From: Phoenix dactylifera
Taxonomy: Eukaryota > Streptophyta > Magnoliopsida > Arecales > Arecaceae
Assembly: GCF_009389715.1 (NCBI RefSeq)
Contig: NC_052401.1
Location: forward strand, 3,941,530-4,005,529
Length of the DNA stretch: 64,000 nucleotides
Reading direction: 5' to 3'
The notes under the pieces are model-generated. The model saw nothing but the letters and a program-made list of their open reading frames with translations, searched no databases and was not told the DNA's origin. Below, one piece after another: positions 12,501 to 25,480 of this stretch. Each line of letters begins with the position of its first letter. Positions within the stretch are counted from its first letter, which is position 1. The position numbers and the translations under genes were made by a program.

Positions 12501-15500
12501 ATTATTTTCCAGTAGTATTTTGTTGTTCTATATTGGAAGATGGGCCAATCTAGTTGCTTTTTCTTGTTGCATAGAGCATTTATATTAGTAATGCTACAAA
12601 GCAATTAAAATATTCCTCTTCTTTTTGTTCCTTGCAACTATTACTCACTTATCTTAGAATTTGTTTGTATACATTTTGTTCCTTATTTTTCTGCATTGAT
12701 TATGTACAGCTACATAATTAGAAGTTAAAAAAAAAAAAATCTGAAGTCATGAAGTAGTCACATATTATGAAGTCAACTATTGAAGAAATTTGGGATGTGC
12801 AAGTAATATGCATTCCTAGAGACACCAAGCTGTAGTGTAATTGGATTAGCACTTGCAGATGGATTTCCCGTTGGATTGGAGTAGAAGAAACAGGCATGTG
12901 TAGAAATGTGGATATCACTTGGATGTTAAGATTCATATCCATATTTGTTTTAAACGACATGAATACAAATCATATATCGATAGTATGGATATAAATGCGA
13001 ATATAAAAGGATAGTTAGGCTTTATGAATCAACAAATCAAAGATATCACTGTTAAAAGGTAAATTAATATTTTGTCACTTTTAAGTTTCATGAGAGCTAA
13101 ACAAGACTAAATAGGTTTGCAAATAATACCGGGTAGTCTGATATGGATCAGATAGTTGTCTATCCGTATCTCTATCCTCATTTTTTTGACCGATGCGGAT
13201 ATGGATGTGGATATTAGTCAGATGCTGAAATTTTTATCCATATCTGGATAAATTTGGATATAGAAATGGATCTGGATAGATATTATCTGGTCTATTTTTA
13301 TCCTTAGGTATATATGTAATATGTGCACACTCTTTTTCTTAGAAAGTGGCTGTTCTTGTTCTTTTCTTGAATTCCGAGGGACAAATTTAATGTATTTACA
13401 TATTATTTAGCTGAGACTTTTTCAGCTCCTGCTACTTCATGCATTGTGCCTATCTTTTCTCTATCAAATTCAAACAAGAACCTTTCCACAAGTTGATTGT
13501 TGGAGGCATTTTGTACAGGTCGGTGTTCTTATTGGTAAAGCTGGGGATACAATCAAGTACTTGCAAATTAATTCAGGGGCTAAAATTCAAATCACAAGAG
13601 ATGCTGAAGCGGATCCGCACTCCACTACTCGGCCTGTGGAATTGATAGGAACTGTTGAAAATATCAACAAGGCAAAACATCTGATAAAGGATGTCATAGC
13701 TGAGGTTCATTTAATTTGACATCATATTCTGTTATGGTGTTTCTAATCTTTGACCATATTTGTCCACTTCTTTGGGTGTATGGAAGTGGAATATGAAGTA
13801 TTTCTTATTATATTTCTCCCTCTCTTTTAGGCTGATGCTGGGGGCTCCCCATCACTTGTAGCTAGGGGTTTTAGTACTGTACAATCTGGTGGAGAACAAA
13901 CTGAAATAAAAGTTCCAAATGAAAAGGTAACTATTCTATGCCTGATTATTGTTATATTTTTTACTTTTGCTTTCTCCACCAGTTTATATTTCTGCATTCT
14001 CTAGGTGGGGTTGGTCATAGGCAAGGGTGGCGAGACAATTAAGAATCTACAGACCAGATCTGGTGCTCGCATTCAGGTAGCATGGTTACCACTCATCAAA
14101 CACTTGTTCTCTTTTCTATTAAGAATCATGTCAATTTGCTATTTTGTTATGAACTCAATTGTTGAACTTCTTTCTTTTTTGCGTAGTTGATCCCACAACA
14201 TCTACCTGAAGGCGATTCATCGAAGGAAAGGACTGTCCGAATAACTGGAAACAAAAAACAAATTGAATCTGCCAAAGAAATGATCAAGGAAGTCATGAAT
14301 CAGGTCTATTCATGAAGCTCAAGCTGTCAATATTATGCACTTAATAAAATAAATATGAAGATTATTTGTTTTCATCTGTCTTATGTGGGATACATCTACC
14401 TCTGGTTTATGGGCTAAAATTATATAGCAGGGGCAGGGTAATATGATTTACCAAACTTAGTTTAGGTGCTGTTGTTCACTTGTTATATATTTGATATACT
14501 TGCCACATTATTGATGTTTTGCATCTATTTTCTTAACTGCATATTTTTGGAAGGCTTTGTAGGATTCAATGTTGGCTTAATCCTTAGTAGTGTAGCTTAG
14601 ATTTTTTTTTGGATCAGTTTTAGAGATTTTTTTTCTGAAGCAAATTTTGTTCATCACTGTTTCTTGTTTGACAATGTATTTTTCGTCTAATACCCTCAGA
14701 GTGTCATCTTGGAAAGTTTGATTGAGATGTTGCTGATGTTAGTATTAGGAGTTGAGGGTAAAAAGAGACCAACAGAAGAAATTCAACCCAAGTTGCAGAG
14801 CCTGACCGAAGATGATTTGCAAGTAATGGGATACATTAGTCTTTAGATAAGTGTGCTAGTTGCACAACACTTGAGCAAATGCATGTGGTTGTGGTATGAT
14901 TGCTCTTTTCCATCTTTTGATAGTTAAGGGTCACAATAAATTTTTGAAACAGAAGGTAAATGGGTTCAAAACAAGATGATGTCTCAACTGCTGCTGAGGT
15001 GAAAGGATGGCCCATATATAAACTGCGTCCCAGCCTTTTTACCACTAATTTAACCTTGGTCTCAATCTCCCTCGTTGATAAGTGGATGCCTGTGTTCTGT
15101 ATACAATCCATCCACTACTCCTTCACTCATAGGGTCAAATGTTTTGTGCAAATGGCAATCCCTCATCTAATACACCACTATTCTAACTTGTTTCCTTCTA
15201 ATCTTCTCTTGAACCTCCAGTCACAATTGTGTATGTAAACATCCATCACAATCCTTTTGACAATTTCCACATAAGTTTTAACCTCTGTAGAGAGATCCTA
15301 TTTTTTTGAAGGCTTAGGAAAAATTCTCTCCAAAGACAAGTAACCATATTGCAAGGTGTAGAGTTGTCTCATCTGCTCCAAAAAATTGACAAATTCCTCC
15401 AATTTCATTATTCTTATTGGGATATTACTGCATGTGTGAATCTTGAAGTGAAAAATTGATACTTGAAACTCCCAGAGAAGATGAGCTTCCAAATAGGGTT

Positions 15501-18500
15501 TTGGTTGTAAATGCTCAATCCTCCTCTAGAGAATGAAAAGGAGCGTTTCATCAGATTTTTGTAATCTACTGATGTTCATAATTTCAATCATCTTACCAAC
15601 AAATCTGAGAGAAGAGTCAGAAGCCTAAGCAAAAAAATACTTATTTCATTTATCATTTTTCTAGATTCCTGCCTAAGAAAGGATGTCAGATCGGTTTTCA
15701 AAACTAGATAATCCTGGATGAGGGCCTCTTGCTAGAGGAAGATTGAGAGCTCCGCTGTTATCCGCTACATTCAAAAGGGTCTGAGGTTGAATCATATATT
15801 TTTTATTTGAATCTGTTATTTCAATGCAAAGGATGAAGGAAAAAAAGAAATATTGTCCGTCCAGAATAAACCTAAATAAGGAATAATATAATAGGTTGTT
15901 TGCCTTCTCCAGTCAGGATGATGTCAACTGCTTTTGAGACTCGTGCTTGGGAATTAGCCGTTGTTCATCGTTGGGCAAGGCTTCAATCATCAATTTATGT
16001 TTTGACATAGAAGTTGTGGTTTGCACACCACTAGATGTTTCTCTCACTAGTTTTTTTTAAAAAAATTATATTTTGAAAAACCATGAGTTAATGATTCCAA
16101 ATTCCGAAGAATAAAGCTTTAGATGGCCACTTGGATGTGACACCCTCATAAAGGTAGGTGTCTTACATGATTTTGTTATTAGCAGCCTAGAATTTCTGGA
16201 TACGTGAGGTACTCTTTTTTGGCTCATCTGTGGGTGCTTGGAGCATTGCTTTGTTTTGAATATGGAGGAGTGTTGCTGGAATCTATTGTATGTTTGATGC
16301 ATCTTGAAAGCGAAAATTGTTTAATAAGACTGTGTCCAAAGAAATAACTGTGTAATGATGTTCTAAAATATAGTTAGTGATTCAGTTGTTCTATCTTGTA
16401 TAGGTTTTCTCAGTTCGCATGTAGCAAAGATGAATAGGATAGTCCAGCAATTCTCTTGTATTTTTGGAAATTATAATTTAATGTTTCTCATAAAAAAGAT
16501 CATCATAGGATTTGTGTAGCATGATCACTTGTATCACAGCATACGATTTTTTTTTGCTTTTGAAGAATTGTACTTGTCATCTTCTGGTCATTGCAATTAT
16601 GGTCCATGGCACTTGGGATGATGGTGTGTGGAAAATAGATGCTTTTGTGAAGGTGTCAAATTTGGTTGATTTAGTTCTATGTAGCTAATCTTGGTTATTT
16701 TGAAAGTATAATATTTTTTTTACCATTTTACTGCACAAACTGCGGCTTATCATGATAATTTTAGGAGGTTTAACTTGTGTCAAGAACTAGTACTGCAGAT
16801 GCTCTGATGGTCTCTAAAAATTAGGTATGCTGACAACAATCTCAAAAGCAACAGCTTTTTATATAGGTTGTGACTGCAATAGGTTAACATGAAAGTTTGC
16901 AAAAGAAAAAGCATGTTGCATAATTGTGTAAATGAGCGTCCTTTTTGCTAAAATTTTCATGTATGAACCTTCTTTGAGCAAAGTTACAATGATGTGTAGT
17001 GCTGGCTTGTAGTACTGGCTATCACTTTCACAGGTTTAGGTTTTGTAGGTCTTTTACAACCCTGATTACGAGGAATGTATTTAGATATTTTCTTTTTAAA
17101 AGTCACCATCCCAGTTTTTTCTCTTAGATATTCCTGGACTTGTATGACAAAGTTCTGTATATGCATATTAGTTGTCATTACAATGTGGATCTTTGCATTC
17201 CAGTGTCACATGGGTACCTTATGTTTAGGAAAATGGCAAGATGCTATGCATGAAAACATCTAATGAGATATCTGCATGTTTACAATGAACACCCTTTTTT
17301 CATCAACTGCATGAAGGACGAAAGCTATGCAGATATTCCTTCTTTGGAGAATGAGAGCTTTTTGTGTGGATAACATATAGCAACACTTGGCCTATTCATG
17401 CATGATCCACGTGAAACTCACTTGATGCCAGTTGCGATGGTTTATTTATTCTGAAGGTGCCAATTTGTATATGGTTGGCTTTCATAATGCAGATATGGCT
17501 ATACCTTTCACATGAGGTCAACATTGGTTTCTTGGTGTAGCAATAAACTTCCATTCTTCACTCTCATCTACAGAAGTGGGATATGAGGCTATAACCCTTG
17601 CCAATTGAAGAATTTTTATAGTTGGTAAGACTGCTTAAGACTTAAGAATCAAATTCATAAATTTGTAAGCCTATCGTGATGGCCTTGGTGTTTTGTAGCG
17701 GCCGGAATGTTCCATGATTGTACCGTGTTCAGATAATGCGCCATTCTAGATGAAGTCTTGATAATTTAATGCTTGCATGGTATCTATGTATTCATAATTT
17801 TTAAGCATATCATGCCTATGCCCTTAAATTTACACTACTACCGTGGAGATTATCTGTGATTTGATACAATGCTTCTTATTGTGCTCCAGTACAACTTCCA
17901 AATTTTCAAATGTATTCATTATGTTGTTGTATGTTCGACTGCTACCCTGTTTCACCTTCATGTTCATTTTACATAATCATACTTTATTTTTGCAGTGATT
18001 TCTGCTCAAGGAAGTCTCATGCATTAACAGACCAGCATAGGTTCCTCTTGGTTACATGTTATATCTTTTCCCATCCTAGAGTCCCATGAAATATGATTTT
18101 TGATTCATGCGGTATTGTGCAAGTCATGTTGCATTATTATAGAAAGATTGTTGAAGAACATAATGTTTGCATCTTTTTTTCATATCAGATTACCTTTTTT
18201 TTAATTTAAGAAATTGAATGTCGTTTAAATATGCATCAACTCAATCAATTGGCATGACTGTGACCAAGAGCTCCTTTATCCCTGATAAAAACCAATATCT
18301 GCATGACTTCCTAAATTATCTATTTGCTTGCAGGTCATTGAGGACTACTGACACATTTGCAAGCTGTAATGCTGATCTTTCAGGATTATTTCGAGTTTTT
18401 TTCCCCCCTTGGGAAAGTCTTCTTTCGACTTCATTCCAAACTATAATAAGCTTGATTTTTTTTTTTGAAGGCAGGGGGAGGGGACTATAATAGCTAGCTA

Positions 18501-21500
18501 CTAGTATCCATCTCCTTGATTTCGCTGAACCTTTTGCTAGATGTTAATATATAGGTTCCCCAGAATCCAGCAACCTTATTCACCAGGGATTCTGTTCTTT
18601 TACATCTGCTGTCTGTCAATACCCAACTTGGATTGAGAGTATGATATAACCCAAAAAGATGACTTTGGAAAGATCGCTAAGCTTTTTAATGAGTTATCAT
18701 TAACTATAGTTATAAAGTATAGAAAATGTTCATTGTACAATAACTCCAGAATGCCTTTAAAACAACACGAGTTTTATAATGTTCATGAAAACCCAGCATC
18801 AAAGGTTTTCAAAGTCGGCAATTACCGGACTTTAGCAGGATATCAGCTCAAACTTTTTGTTCGGAGGCCATAGGCCCATCCTTTCGATGTTACCTCTCTG
18901 AATTTTCAAAGGAAAGGTTTTAAGCCTTGTTCACTTTCATTCTACAACTTGTGCCTAAACTTAGGGCTGCAAATGTTCCGAGCTGCTCATGAGCAGCTTG
19001 GGATCAGCTTGACTATGGCTTGGTTCAAGCTCGGTTCAGTCAGAAAACGAGCGAGTGCATGCTGCTCGGCTTTTAAACAAGCTGAGCCCGATCAAGGATG
19101 AGCTGCAGAACTAAAAGGAAGCTCCCTCAGCTCGTTAGAGCCGAGCTTGAGCATGAAATGTTAAGCCTGGGCCTGATACTCGGTTCGGCTTCCTTGTAGA
19201 CTGAGCCGAGCCTGAGCAGCCTGATACTTGGCTCAGCTCCGCTTGGTTGCACCCCTACCCGAGTTCATAATCTTTTGTATGATGTCACATTCCTTGGCTG
19301 TACTATATACAATGTCTTCATCCTTGCTAAGTTGTCTTTAAATATCCTGGTAACTATAATGATGTTCGGAATGTATCTTTCACCTTTGCATATCTTAAGA
19401 ACTTTGCCATTCACCTCTGTACTCTGCCATTTGAGTTTCCTGATTGAGATGCTACACTCTTGCTAGGCGATTTGAAATGGCTTATTATTCTCTAGTTGAT
19501 TCATTTGACTTGTTATTGATGTTTGAGCATGCTCCATGAGGGCCCAAAATCTGCTGTTAAAAATCTTGATTGAACTTCTATCCCTTTCGACAATATTGCA
19601 GATTATTACTTAATAATTGCTTCTGTAAAATTGTGTTCCATTCAATATTGTTTGGCATTTGCATGCTATTTTTGTAGATTTTGTATCAAGCATCAAAAGC
19701 ATTGACCTGCAATTTTAGTGAAGTTACCACTGAGATTATGAGATCTTTCTTTTACCATAAGTACAAGAGATATCTGTGGAACCTAATTCACATTTGCACT
19801 TGATGGAAATCTTCAAGTGTGTGCAACAATTGCAATGGTCATGTAAAATCATGTTGAAGCTGTAATTGTTATTTTGCTTTAGGTTCTGACTCCAGAAAGC
19901 TGGATTTAGCACTAATTCATCTTTGTTATGCTTGATTGATGGTTTTCTACTGCTGTCATCTGATTCTTTGATAATAACACTGATAGTTAAGGTGATTGTG
20001 AATCACAAGAATGGGCTTCTGACAAGTTATGTCTGGTAAGCATGGCCACTCAAAATATAATTCTTTCACATAATTATGGTATCCTTTAGTAATAGTTGTT
20101 AGCTTGCTTGTATATCTCTGTTTGCACGCATATATAATTTTGACTAGTATACCAATTTATCTGTTACTTGTTCCAAATTTTGATTTGTATATCAATTTTT
20201 GTTATATATATATATATATATATATTGCTTCATATCCCTGAATATTTGTAATATTAATGTGTGGTTTTGGTGCTGGATCATAGATATTCTTTTCACAATG
20301 TTTGTTTGGTGTCCATCAAAATCAGCCCCCTGAGTATACTTCCTGATGCTTATGAATCACTAGCTGAAAATCATAGACTGCACTGTTCTGACCATCTGAA
20401 ACTTGATTTGTGCAGGCTCCTACAAGGCCCTCGCCACTCTCCGGTGGATATGGTCAGCAAGGTTTTCGACCCCGCGGGCCTACAGCAGCAGCCCAGTGGG
20501 GACCCGCAGCAACAGTGCCAACACGACCAACCACGGGTAATGATTACCAGCAAAGAGGTATGTATCCACCACTTCAGACAACACAATATCCTCAATCATA
20601 TGGCAGCTATTCACAGCAGCCCCTTCCAAGAGGTGGCTATAGTGCCGGCTGGGATCAGAGGCCAGTAGCTCCTGTTCAGAGCACACACCCAAGTGGTGGC
20701 TACGACTACTATGGTCAAGGTGGCCAGGCAGCTGACAGCCAACCATCTAACCCAGGGGCTAACCCCTCTCTAGCATCAACCCCTGCTCCTGTGAACTATA
20801 GCTATGGGCAGTCTCAAGCTCCAGTTTATGGTCAACCAACTCCTTATGCACAGCCTTCCCCCGCACAGCAGAACTACGGGCATGGCTATAATGAGCCGAA
20901 GTATGATAACCAAGCAACTAGCCAGCAGTTTTATGGGCAACAGCCCATGGGCTCGCAGCCAGGTGTCTATGGACAACAAGCAGCACCACAGCCAGGCTAC
21001 GGTCAACAACAGGCTTACAGCAAGACATCTTATGGTGCGCCACCTCAAGAAATGCCTCCATCTTATGGGCCGCCTAGAGCAAGTCAGCCAGGAGATCCTA
21101 TGTATCAGGGTCCTGCACCTTCATCCTATGGATCAAGTGCGCCCGCTCAACAATCGTATCCATATAGTTCAAGTGCACCTTCGCAGCAGCCAGCGCCTGC
21201 TTATAATCAGACTTACCCTACGTCAGGTGCTGTGGATGGGTATCCACAACCACCATTGGCTGCTTATTCCCAGCATGGTGGTCCAGCTGCTTCTGGCTAC
21301 GGTCAAGGTGGACAACCGGTGCCTGCTTACGCCCAACCAGGCTCACAGCCTGGTGGTTATGGGCAGTACCCATCATCCCAACAAGGCTATGTTGAACCAG
21401 CCTCCAGCAATGTGAATTATGGGTATCATGGTGGGTCAGCTGATGCAGGTTATGGCTATACTGCCCCGAGTTCAGGATATGGTGCGCCACCGCCAGCAAG

Positions 21501-21552
21501 CAGTCAGCCAGGGTATGCTCAGCCGCCATCAAACCCATCAGGCTACTATTAG
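9534..21552 (+). CDS. KH-domain RNA-binding protein, far-upstream-element-binding-protein (FUBP) type
   Basis: Eight exons, all GT-AG and in frame: 9534-9855, 10044-10205, 11152-11366, 13519-13704, 13831-13926, 14005-14076, 14187-14303, 20416-21552; 768 aa. Residues 1-225 are acidic and Ala/Glu-rich, with basic HKRK near 47-50 as a possible nuclear signal. KH domain 1 spans about 226-295 with G-K-A-G at 239-242; KH 2 spans about 320-390 with G-K-G-G at 333-336. Both GxxG loops are intact. Residues 391-768 form a low-complexity Gln/Pro/Gly/Tyr-rich tail with repeated GYGQ and YGQQ units, encoded by the last exon after a 6.1-kb intron. Family members bind single-stranded nucleic acid and act in nuclear RNA metabolism; the specific target here is unknown. 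The ATG at 9534 (MADSEAAAS) is preferred over upstream in-frame codons because family proteins start in the acidic stretch. The reading frame appears to continue past the TAG (see findings). Confidence 0.93.
10472..10830. repeat. Three degenerate tandem repeats in intron 2 of the KH gene
   Basis: Units start with CATCAAAATGAGGTTTCAGT at 10487 and 10604 and with a diverged version (CATAAATATGATGTTTCAGT) at 10739, so the spacing is 117 then 135 bp. Each unit carries GTTTG.AGCA..TCCATA, a CTGCC.ACA(C)ATG(T) block and, in the first two, a CATGCTGG.TGTACCA block. The long open frame across them results from the repeat structure, not from a gene. Confidence 0.8.
11367..13518 (+). other. Intron 3 of the KH gene (2.15 kb)
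   Basis: Between AGCAAG|GTGATT and TTGTACAG|GTCGGT. Nothing coding. Its 3' part (12900-13310) is a GGATAT-rich repeat described separately. Confidence 0.8.
12900..13310. repeat. GGATAT/ATATCC-rich degenerate element
   Basis: Dense, imperfect repeats of GGATATGGAT-like and ATCCATATC-like words on both strands (for example 12911, 12941, 13141-13220, 13255-13285). This gives a potential to fold and suggests an old MITE-like insertion. Ends and target duplication could not be defined. Confidence 0.45.
18962..19257. mobile_element. Small hAT-like non-autonomous element, AGCTCGG-rich (296 bp)
   Basis: The left end is TAGGGCTGCAAATG and the right end, read in reverse, is TAGGGGTGCAACCAAGC. The interior is full of GAGC.GAGC / GCTCGGCTC words, as in the element at 48042. 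Flanking 8-mers are CCTAAACT and CCCGAGTT: four identical positions and four transitions, consistent with an old, mutated 8-bp target duplication. Confidence 0.65.
20200..20225. repeat. (TA)n microsatellite
   Basis: About 12 TA units in the last intron of the KH gene, some 190 bp before the final acceptor. Confidence 0.9.
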
Positions 21553-21684
21553 CAGTCCGTTCCTGCTCGGTCAGGCTTTGGAAGTCATCCAGGGACGGCG
21601 CCGATTGGTTATGCGAAGAGTGTGTCTCCACAGCCTGGATATGGAAGTCAGTATGATTCTGCTCGAATGTATGGTCACCATTGA
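21553..21684 (+). other. In-frame extension after the KH-gene TAG (43 codons, then TGA)
   Basis: Directly after TAG the same frame stays open for 43 codons. It encodes Ser/Gly/Tyr/Gln-rich sequence of the same style (AKSVSPQPGYGSQYDSARMY) and stops at TGA 21682-21684. It looks like the original C-terminus of the protein. TAG is followed by CAG TCC. Either a CAG-to-TAG change truncated the protein or the stop is read through; the sequence alone cannot tell. Confidence 0.6.
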
Positions 21685-22348
21685 TGCGACAATGCCATCA
21701 TTTCTAGAGCTTTAGATGCAGTTACGACATCAAAGGTGGTAGCAGCTAGATATTTCATATAAGGCAGTAGTTAATTTCAGAGTTTGGGCTCTGCAACCCA
21801 ATCTGACTATCATACTCTACTTTATTGTATTTGGTACCTAATGGATCTGTTTAGTTACATAATTTTTAATACTTAATTGTTAATTCTCTTGATATTGATA
21901 TTTTTTGCACCACTGTGGCCGGTCCCAAGTCTGGAGAAAGGAAGGGTTTATGAATCTGAACAAAGGAGTTCCAGTGGACCTGGATATTTTTTAGGATATC
22001 CTATTTTTGGTAAATATATTATCTGCAGTGGCGTGTTTATTGGCAGCTAGTTATGATCTATGTCATCAAGCTTCAGTTCCTATCCTATAGGCTGCGAATT
22101 TCATGGACATTCCTATGCTAGAGGTCAGCAGTATGCTTCCTTCGTGATTTGTGATCTGAAGAGAGATTCTGTGGATGCAAGAGCATCAGTCCTTACTTGT
22201 GCCATCTCCTAAATCCTCTAAACATTTCTATCTAGTCCAACAGGTGTTCAAGCAACACTTGGCTTCGACAAATCATGTCTTACAGGAGTTGAAGCTGTAT
22301 CAGCTGGTTCACACAACAATGTTAATCGCCTTCCTTTGCCTACCACCA

Positions 22349-22712
22349 GCACTGTGGAATTGAAATAACCATCAAATGCCTGCTTCAACAGCCTGGTAGA
22401 CTTCTTGCCCAGAAAGCAGGGCTGAGAGACGTTGAAGTATAGGTACTGATCACCTGCCACCAGATACACAAGGATTGCGTTGAAACAAGCTTCTGGTCAT
22501 TAAACTGGGAATTTGCCTAGTAAAACCCAGAGGATTTGTACGATCTAATAAATATTAGGAAATCGTAATTCTTATGGATAGAGTATAGACCTGCAAAAGA
22601 AATTTCGCAAAGCTTGCAACTTGTCACCTGAGAATCAAGACAGACGCCAGCCTTTCCCAACATCTCCTCAGCCTTTTTTTTTTCAGGTGCTCGAAGAGAG
22701 TCCAAGCTGTTG
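22349..22712 (-). pseudogene. Exon-like scraps of unknown origin
   Basis: Read on the minus strand, 22712-22634 is open and flanked by CCCAACAG and GTGACA (translation contains APEKKKAEEMLGKAGVCLDS). About 160 bp further on, 22474-22349 follows GTGGCAG and reads DQYLYFNVSQPCFLGKKSTR. Both look more protein-like than the surroundings, but the intervening reading is broken and no family was recognised. They may be a decayed gene fragment or chance. Low confidence. Confidence 0.15.
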
Positions 22713-24004
22713 GGAAACATTAGATTTCAGTAGTTTAAGAAATGAATGCTTAAATTAGGAGCATTAATGCAAAATAAGCTGTAAGTCCGTATTATAATCT
22801 TCATATTTTGACTCCCAGAGTTGTGCTCTATAGTTGAGGGATATTGATCGCTCTCATCCTTCCATCAGTAAAGTTCTTGGAATATTTGCTAATACTCGAA
22901 CTGCCAAAGGGTAGAATAATTACAATAAAAAGAGTTATCAGCAGTGTTTTTAAGTACTGTTATAAGCCCAAAAAAAAAACCATAAATACTTTTTGCAGTT
23001 TTTCTTATGTACCATCTTAAGATGGCATCGGCAATTAATTAAAAATATTGATAAATTTTTTTAGCGGTATATATAAGTGTTCTTAAAGTTTCAATCCTAG
23101 CATATATGCCGATAATGAACCATGGTATCTGGTTAAGGATGGCCGACCTAGGCACATTTAACAAAGGAAGAAATTAGATGAATTTAGATGAGTAAGTTTT
23201 CAAAAAGATTTTTCGTCTATATAAGCTAGTGTTTGAGGGTGGAAGATATCAGACAACCAAAGTCTTCTTCTTTTGAAAGAAATGGGCAAGTTATGTTAGG
23301 TTGAAGGTAAAAACAAAGCCTCACATAGTAAAAGAAATGGAAGAATTCATAATCTTCTTGTTTACTGCATCATGGAAAAATGATTGACGAAGACTATTAA
23401 AACATTTACAAAACAAGGAGACGATACCTTGAACAAGGAAAGAACCGATGCATACATGCTTCCTAATAGGTGAACAAACGACCCTTCAAAATTGTGTGAG
23501 TTGGGATTTTATATGATGCAAAGGGAAAAAAAACATAAATAGCATAATTTGATGTAACATGTCTTTCACAAAACCATCTTTCTCGGTCCATGCAAGTTAG
23601 AGGTCATGTAGAACAAACTTCTTTTGTTATTCCAGCACACCATGAGATTTCCGCACGAGGGCCACTGGCTGAGAGGAATTCTATAGTTTCTATAAGGAAT
23701 TTGTCGCAAAGTAATGCAACATTTCTCAACATTTTGTCTGAGATGAAGTTAGCATTTGTTCTTATCAGCTCGATATCCAATACATGGGTCATTGACCCAC
23801 CATGGTACTAAGGACTCATTTGGTTATCGAATTTTTTTTTTTTCACCGAAATATTTTTTTTTTTTAAAAGCTGATGTCTGAATATATGATGACCGAAAAA
23901 ATAGTTTTTACATATTTGGTTGACCAGTGGCACATTACAGATGACTTATATTTGGTTGAGTATTTATTTTTCTGAAAAATTTATATAAAATATTTATTAT
24001 GACA

Positions 24005-25480
24005 AGAACTGGAGCCAGACCATAGCAGCCCGCTATGGGCAGGTGGGCCCTGAGGCATCGGCACGAGGGTGGAGATGTTCCTTGCTATGGCGAGAGATTG
24101 TGAGGTACCTGCGTACTACTTTGATGCACACTAGATGGCTGATTGGCGATGGACGTAGTATTGATGTGGTTGGGGACTCGTGGGTAGATGCCCTCCCCTT
24201 GCTGCATTGGCCGACTATGGTCGGTGTCGAGGTTGCGGAAGGCCTGCGGGTCTGTGATCTCCTTGTCCCTGGGGGGCTGCATAGGACGAGACTAGGTTGG
24301 TTCAGCTTTTTGGGGGGTAGCTGGCGGAGACGGTTCATTTCCTCCCGTTACCTGGGTGTACAGGTCCTGACGTGCGGGTTTGGAGCACCTCTACTAGGAC
24401 CAGCATAAGGGTGGGTGACCTCTCCCACATTCTCCGGCGACAGTATGAGCATGGGCTAGACTGCACCTGGATCTGGCACTTGGGACTCCACCCGAGGGTA
24501 GCCCTATTTCTCTGAAAGGTGGTCTGGGACTGTCTTCCAACAAGGGCCTAGTAGTTGAGGACTGAAAATTCCTCCGGTATGTGAAGATTGTGGTGTGGAC
24601 GAGACAGTGGATCATGCCTTTGTTTTAGTGCACATGGGCTAGGGCGACTGGGCGACTAGTGAGGATCCTGCGGGAGGTTCGGAGCTAGAGGGACCAATTT
24701 TTACAGGCCATGCATCAATGTTCGGAGTCCCCACTGCTAGGAACGCTCATACCTTTGGCAAATGCAGTTTGTCGTTGAGACTTATGGTGGAGAGTGCCCA
24801 TGTGTAGGCGGCAGAGCTCAGTCATATCATACATGTCGAAGAGACCTTAACAGTTCGAAACATCTGGGGTTCCTATTTTGCTTCGGCAACATTCTGTACG
24901 GTATTTTCACCTAGGATCCTCCACCCTCGGGTTTCCTCAAGGTCAACTTCGATGGGTCTGTCTTGGATGGAGGTACGCGGGGTGGTGCAAGTTTTGTTAT
25001 TCGGGACCCATCTACTAGGGTCGTGGCTGCAGGGGGCAGTCAACTCTTCGACATTTCAGTTCCGGGTGCAGAGCTAAGGGCCGCTTGGGCGGGCCTCCAT
25101 CATGCCTAGTGTGTTTTATGCGCTAGTTCCATTATTCTAGAGGGAGACTCAGCCACGGTCATCAGCTGGATTCGAGGGGCCCCAAAGGGTAATGGTTACA
25201 TCCACCCTTTGCTCCGAGACGTCTAGGTATTGGTGAGGGACGGATGGACTTTCTAGGTCAAACATGTTTTCCGTGAAGCCAATGAAGCTGCAGACTGGAT
25301 GGCTGATTATATAGCCAGTCACTCTGGCAGTACCCTGTGGGCTGGAGATGAGGAGCTGCCCGTGGCACTCTGAGGTATTTTGTTTTTTAATTTTATTGGG
25401 TGTATCGGTACTCGTCAGGTATGATCTACCCGCCCAAGCAAAAAAAATAAAAATTAGAAAAAAAAAATATAAATTTTCTA
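24005..25480 (+). mobile_element. Decayed LINE (non-LTR retrotransposon), 3' half
   Basis: Conceptual translation runs through three modules of plant LINE ORF2, in order. First is the region after reverse transcriptase (WREIVRYLRT..., then WLIGDGRSIDVVGDSWVDA) at 24040-24260. Second is a zf-RVT block (LGLHPRVALFL, then PVCEDCGVDETVDHAF) at 24470-24640. Third is RNase H (NFDGSV, GAELRAAWAGL, LEGDSATVISW, REANEAADWMADY) at 24940-25330, keeping the catalytic D-E-D-D pattern. Several in-frame stops and frameshifts show it is dead. The end is CTCGTCAGGTATGATCTACC followed by an A-rich tail at 25440-25476. No target duplication was found. It is on the same strand as its neighbours. Confidence 0.88.

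Larger units (their letters stand above)
14304..20415 (+). other. Intron 7 of the KH gene (6.1 kb)
   Basis: Donor after ATGAATCAG (14303), acceptor GTGCAG at 20415. It holds a hAT-like element (18962-19257) and a TA microsatellite (20200-20225); no coding exon was found. Exon 7 and exon 8 join in phase 0 to the family-typical RPSPLSGGYGQQG, so no exon is missing here. Confidence 0.8.

Noticed and set aside
20804-21415. 203-codon plus-strand frame inside the KH-gene last exon
   Set aside because: Out-of-frame shadow of the Gln/Tyr-rich repeat region; length follows from the low-complexity codons.
23590-23811. Frame ending SISNTWVIDPPW, reminiscent of a copia protease site (TW-IDSG)
   Set aside because: The active-site DSG/DTG is absent and no other copia segment lies nearby; a chance match is likely.
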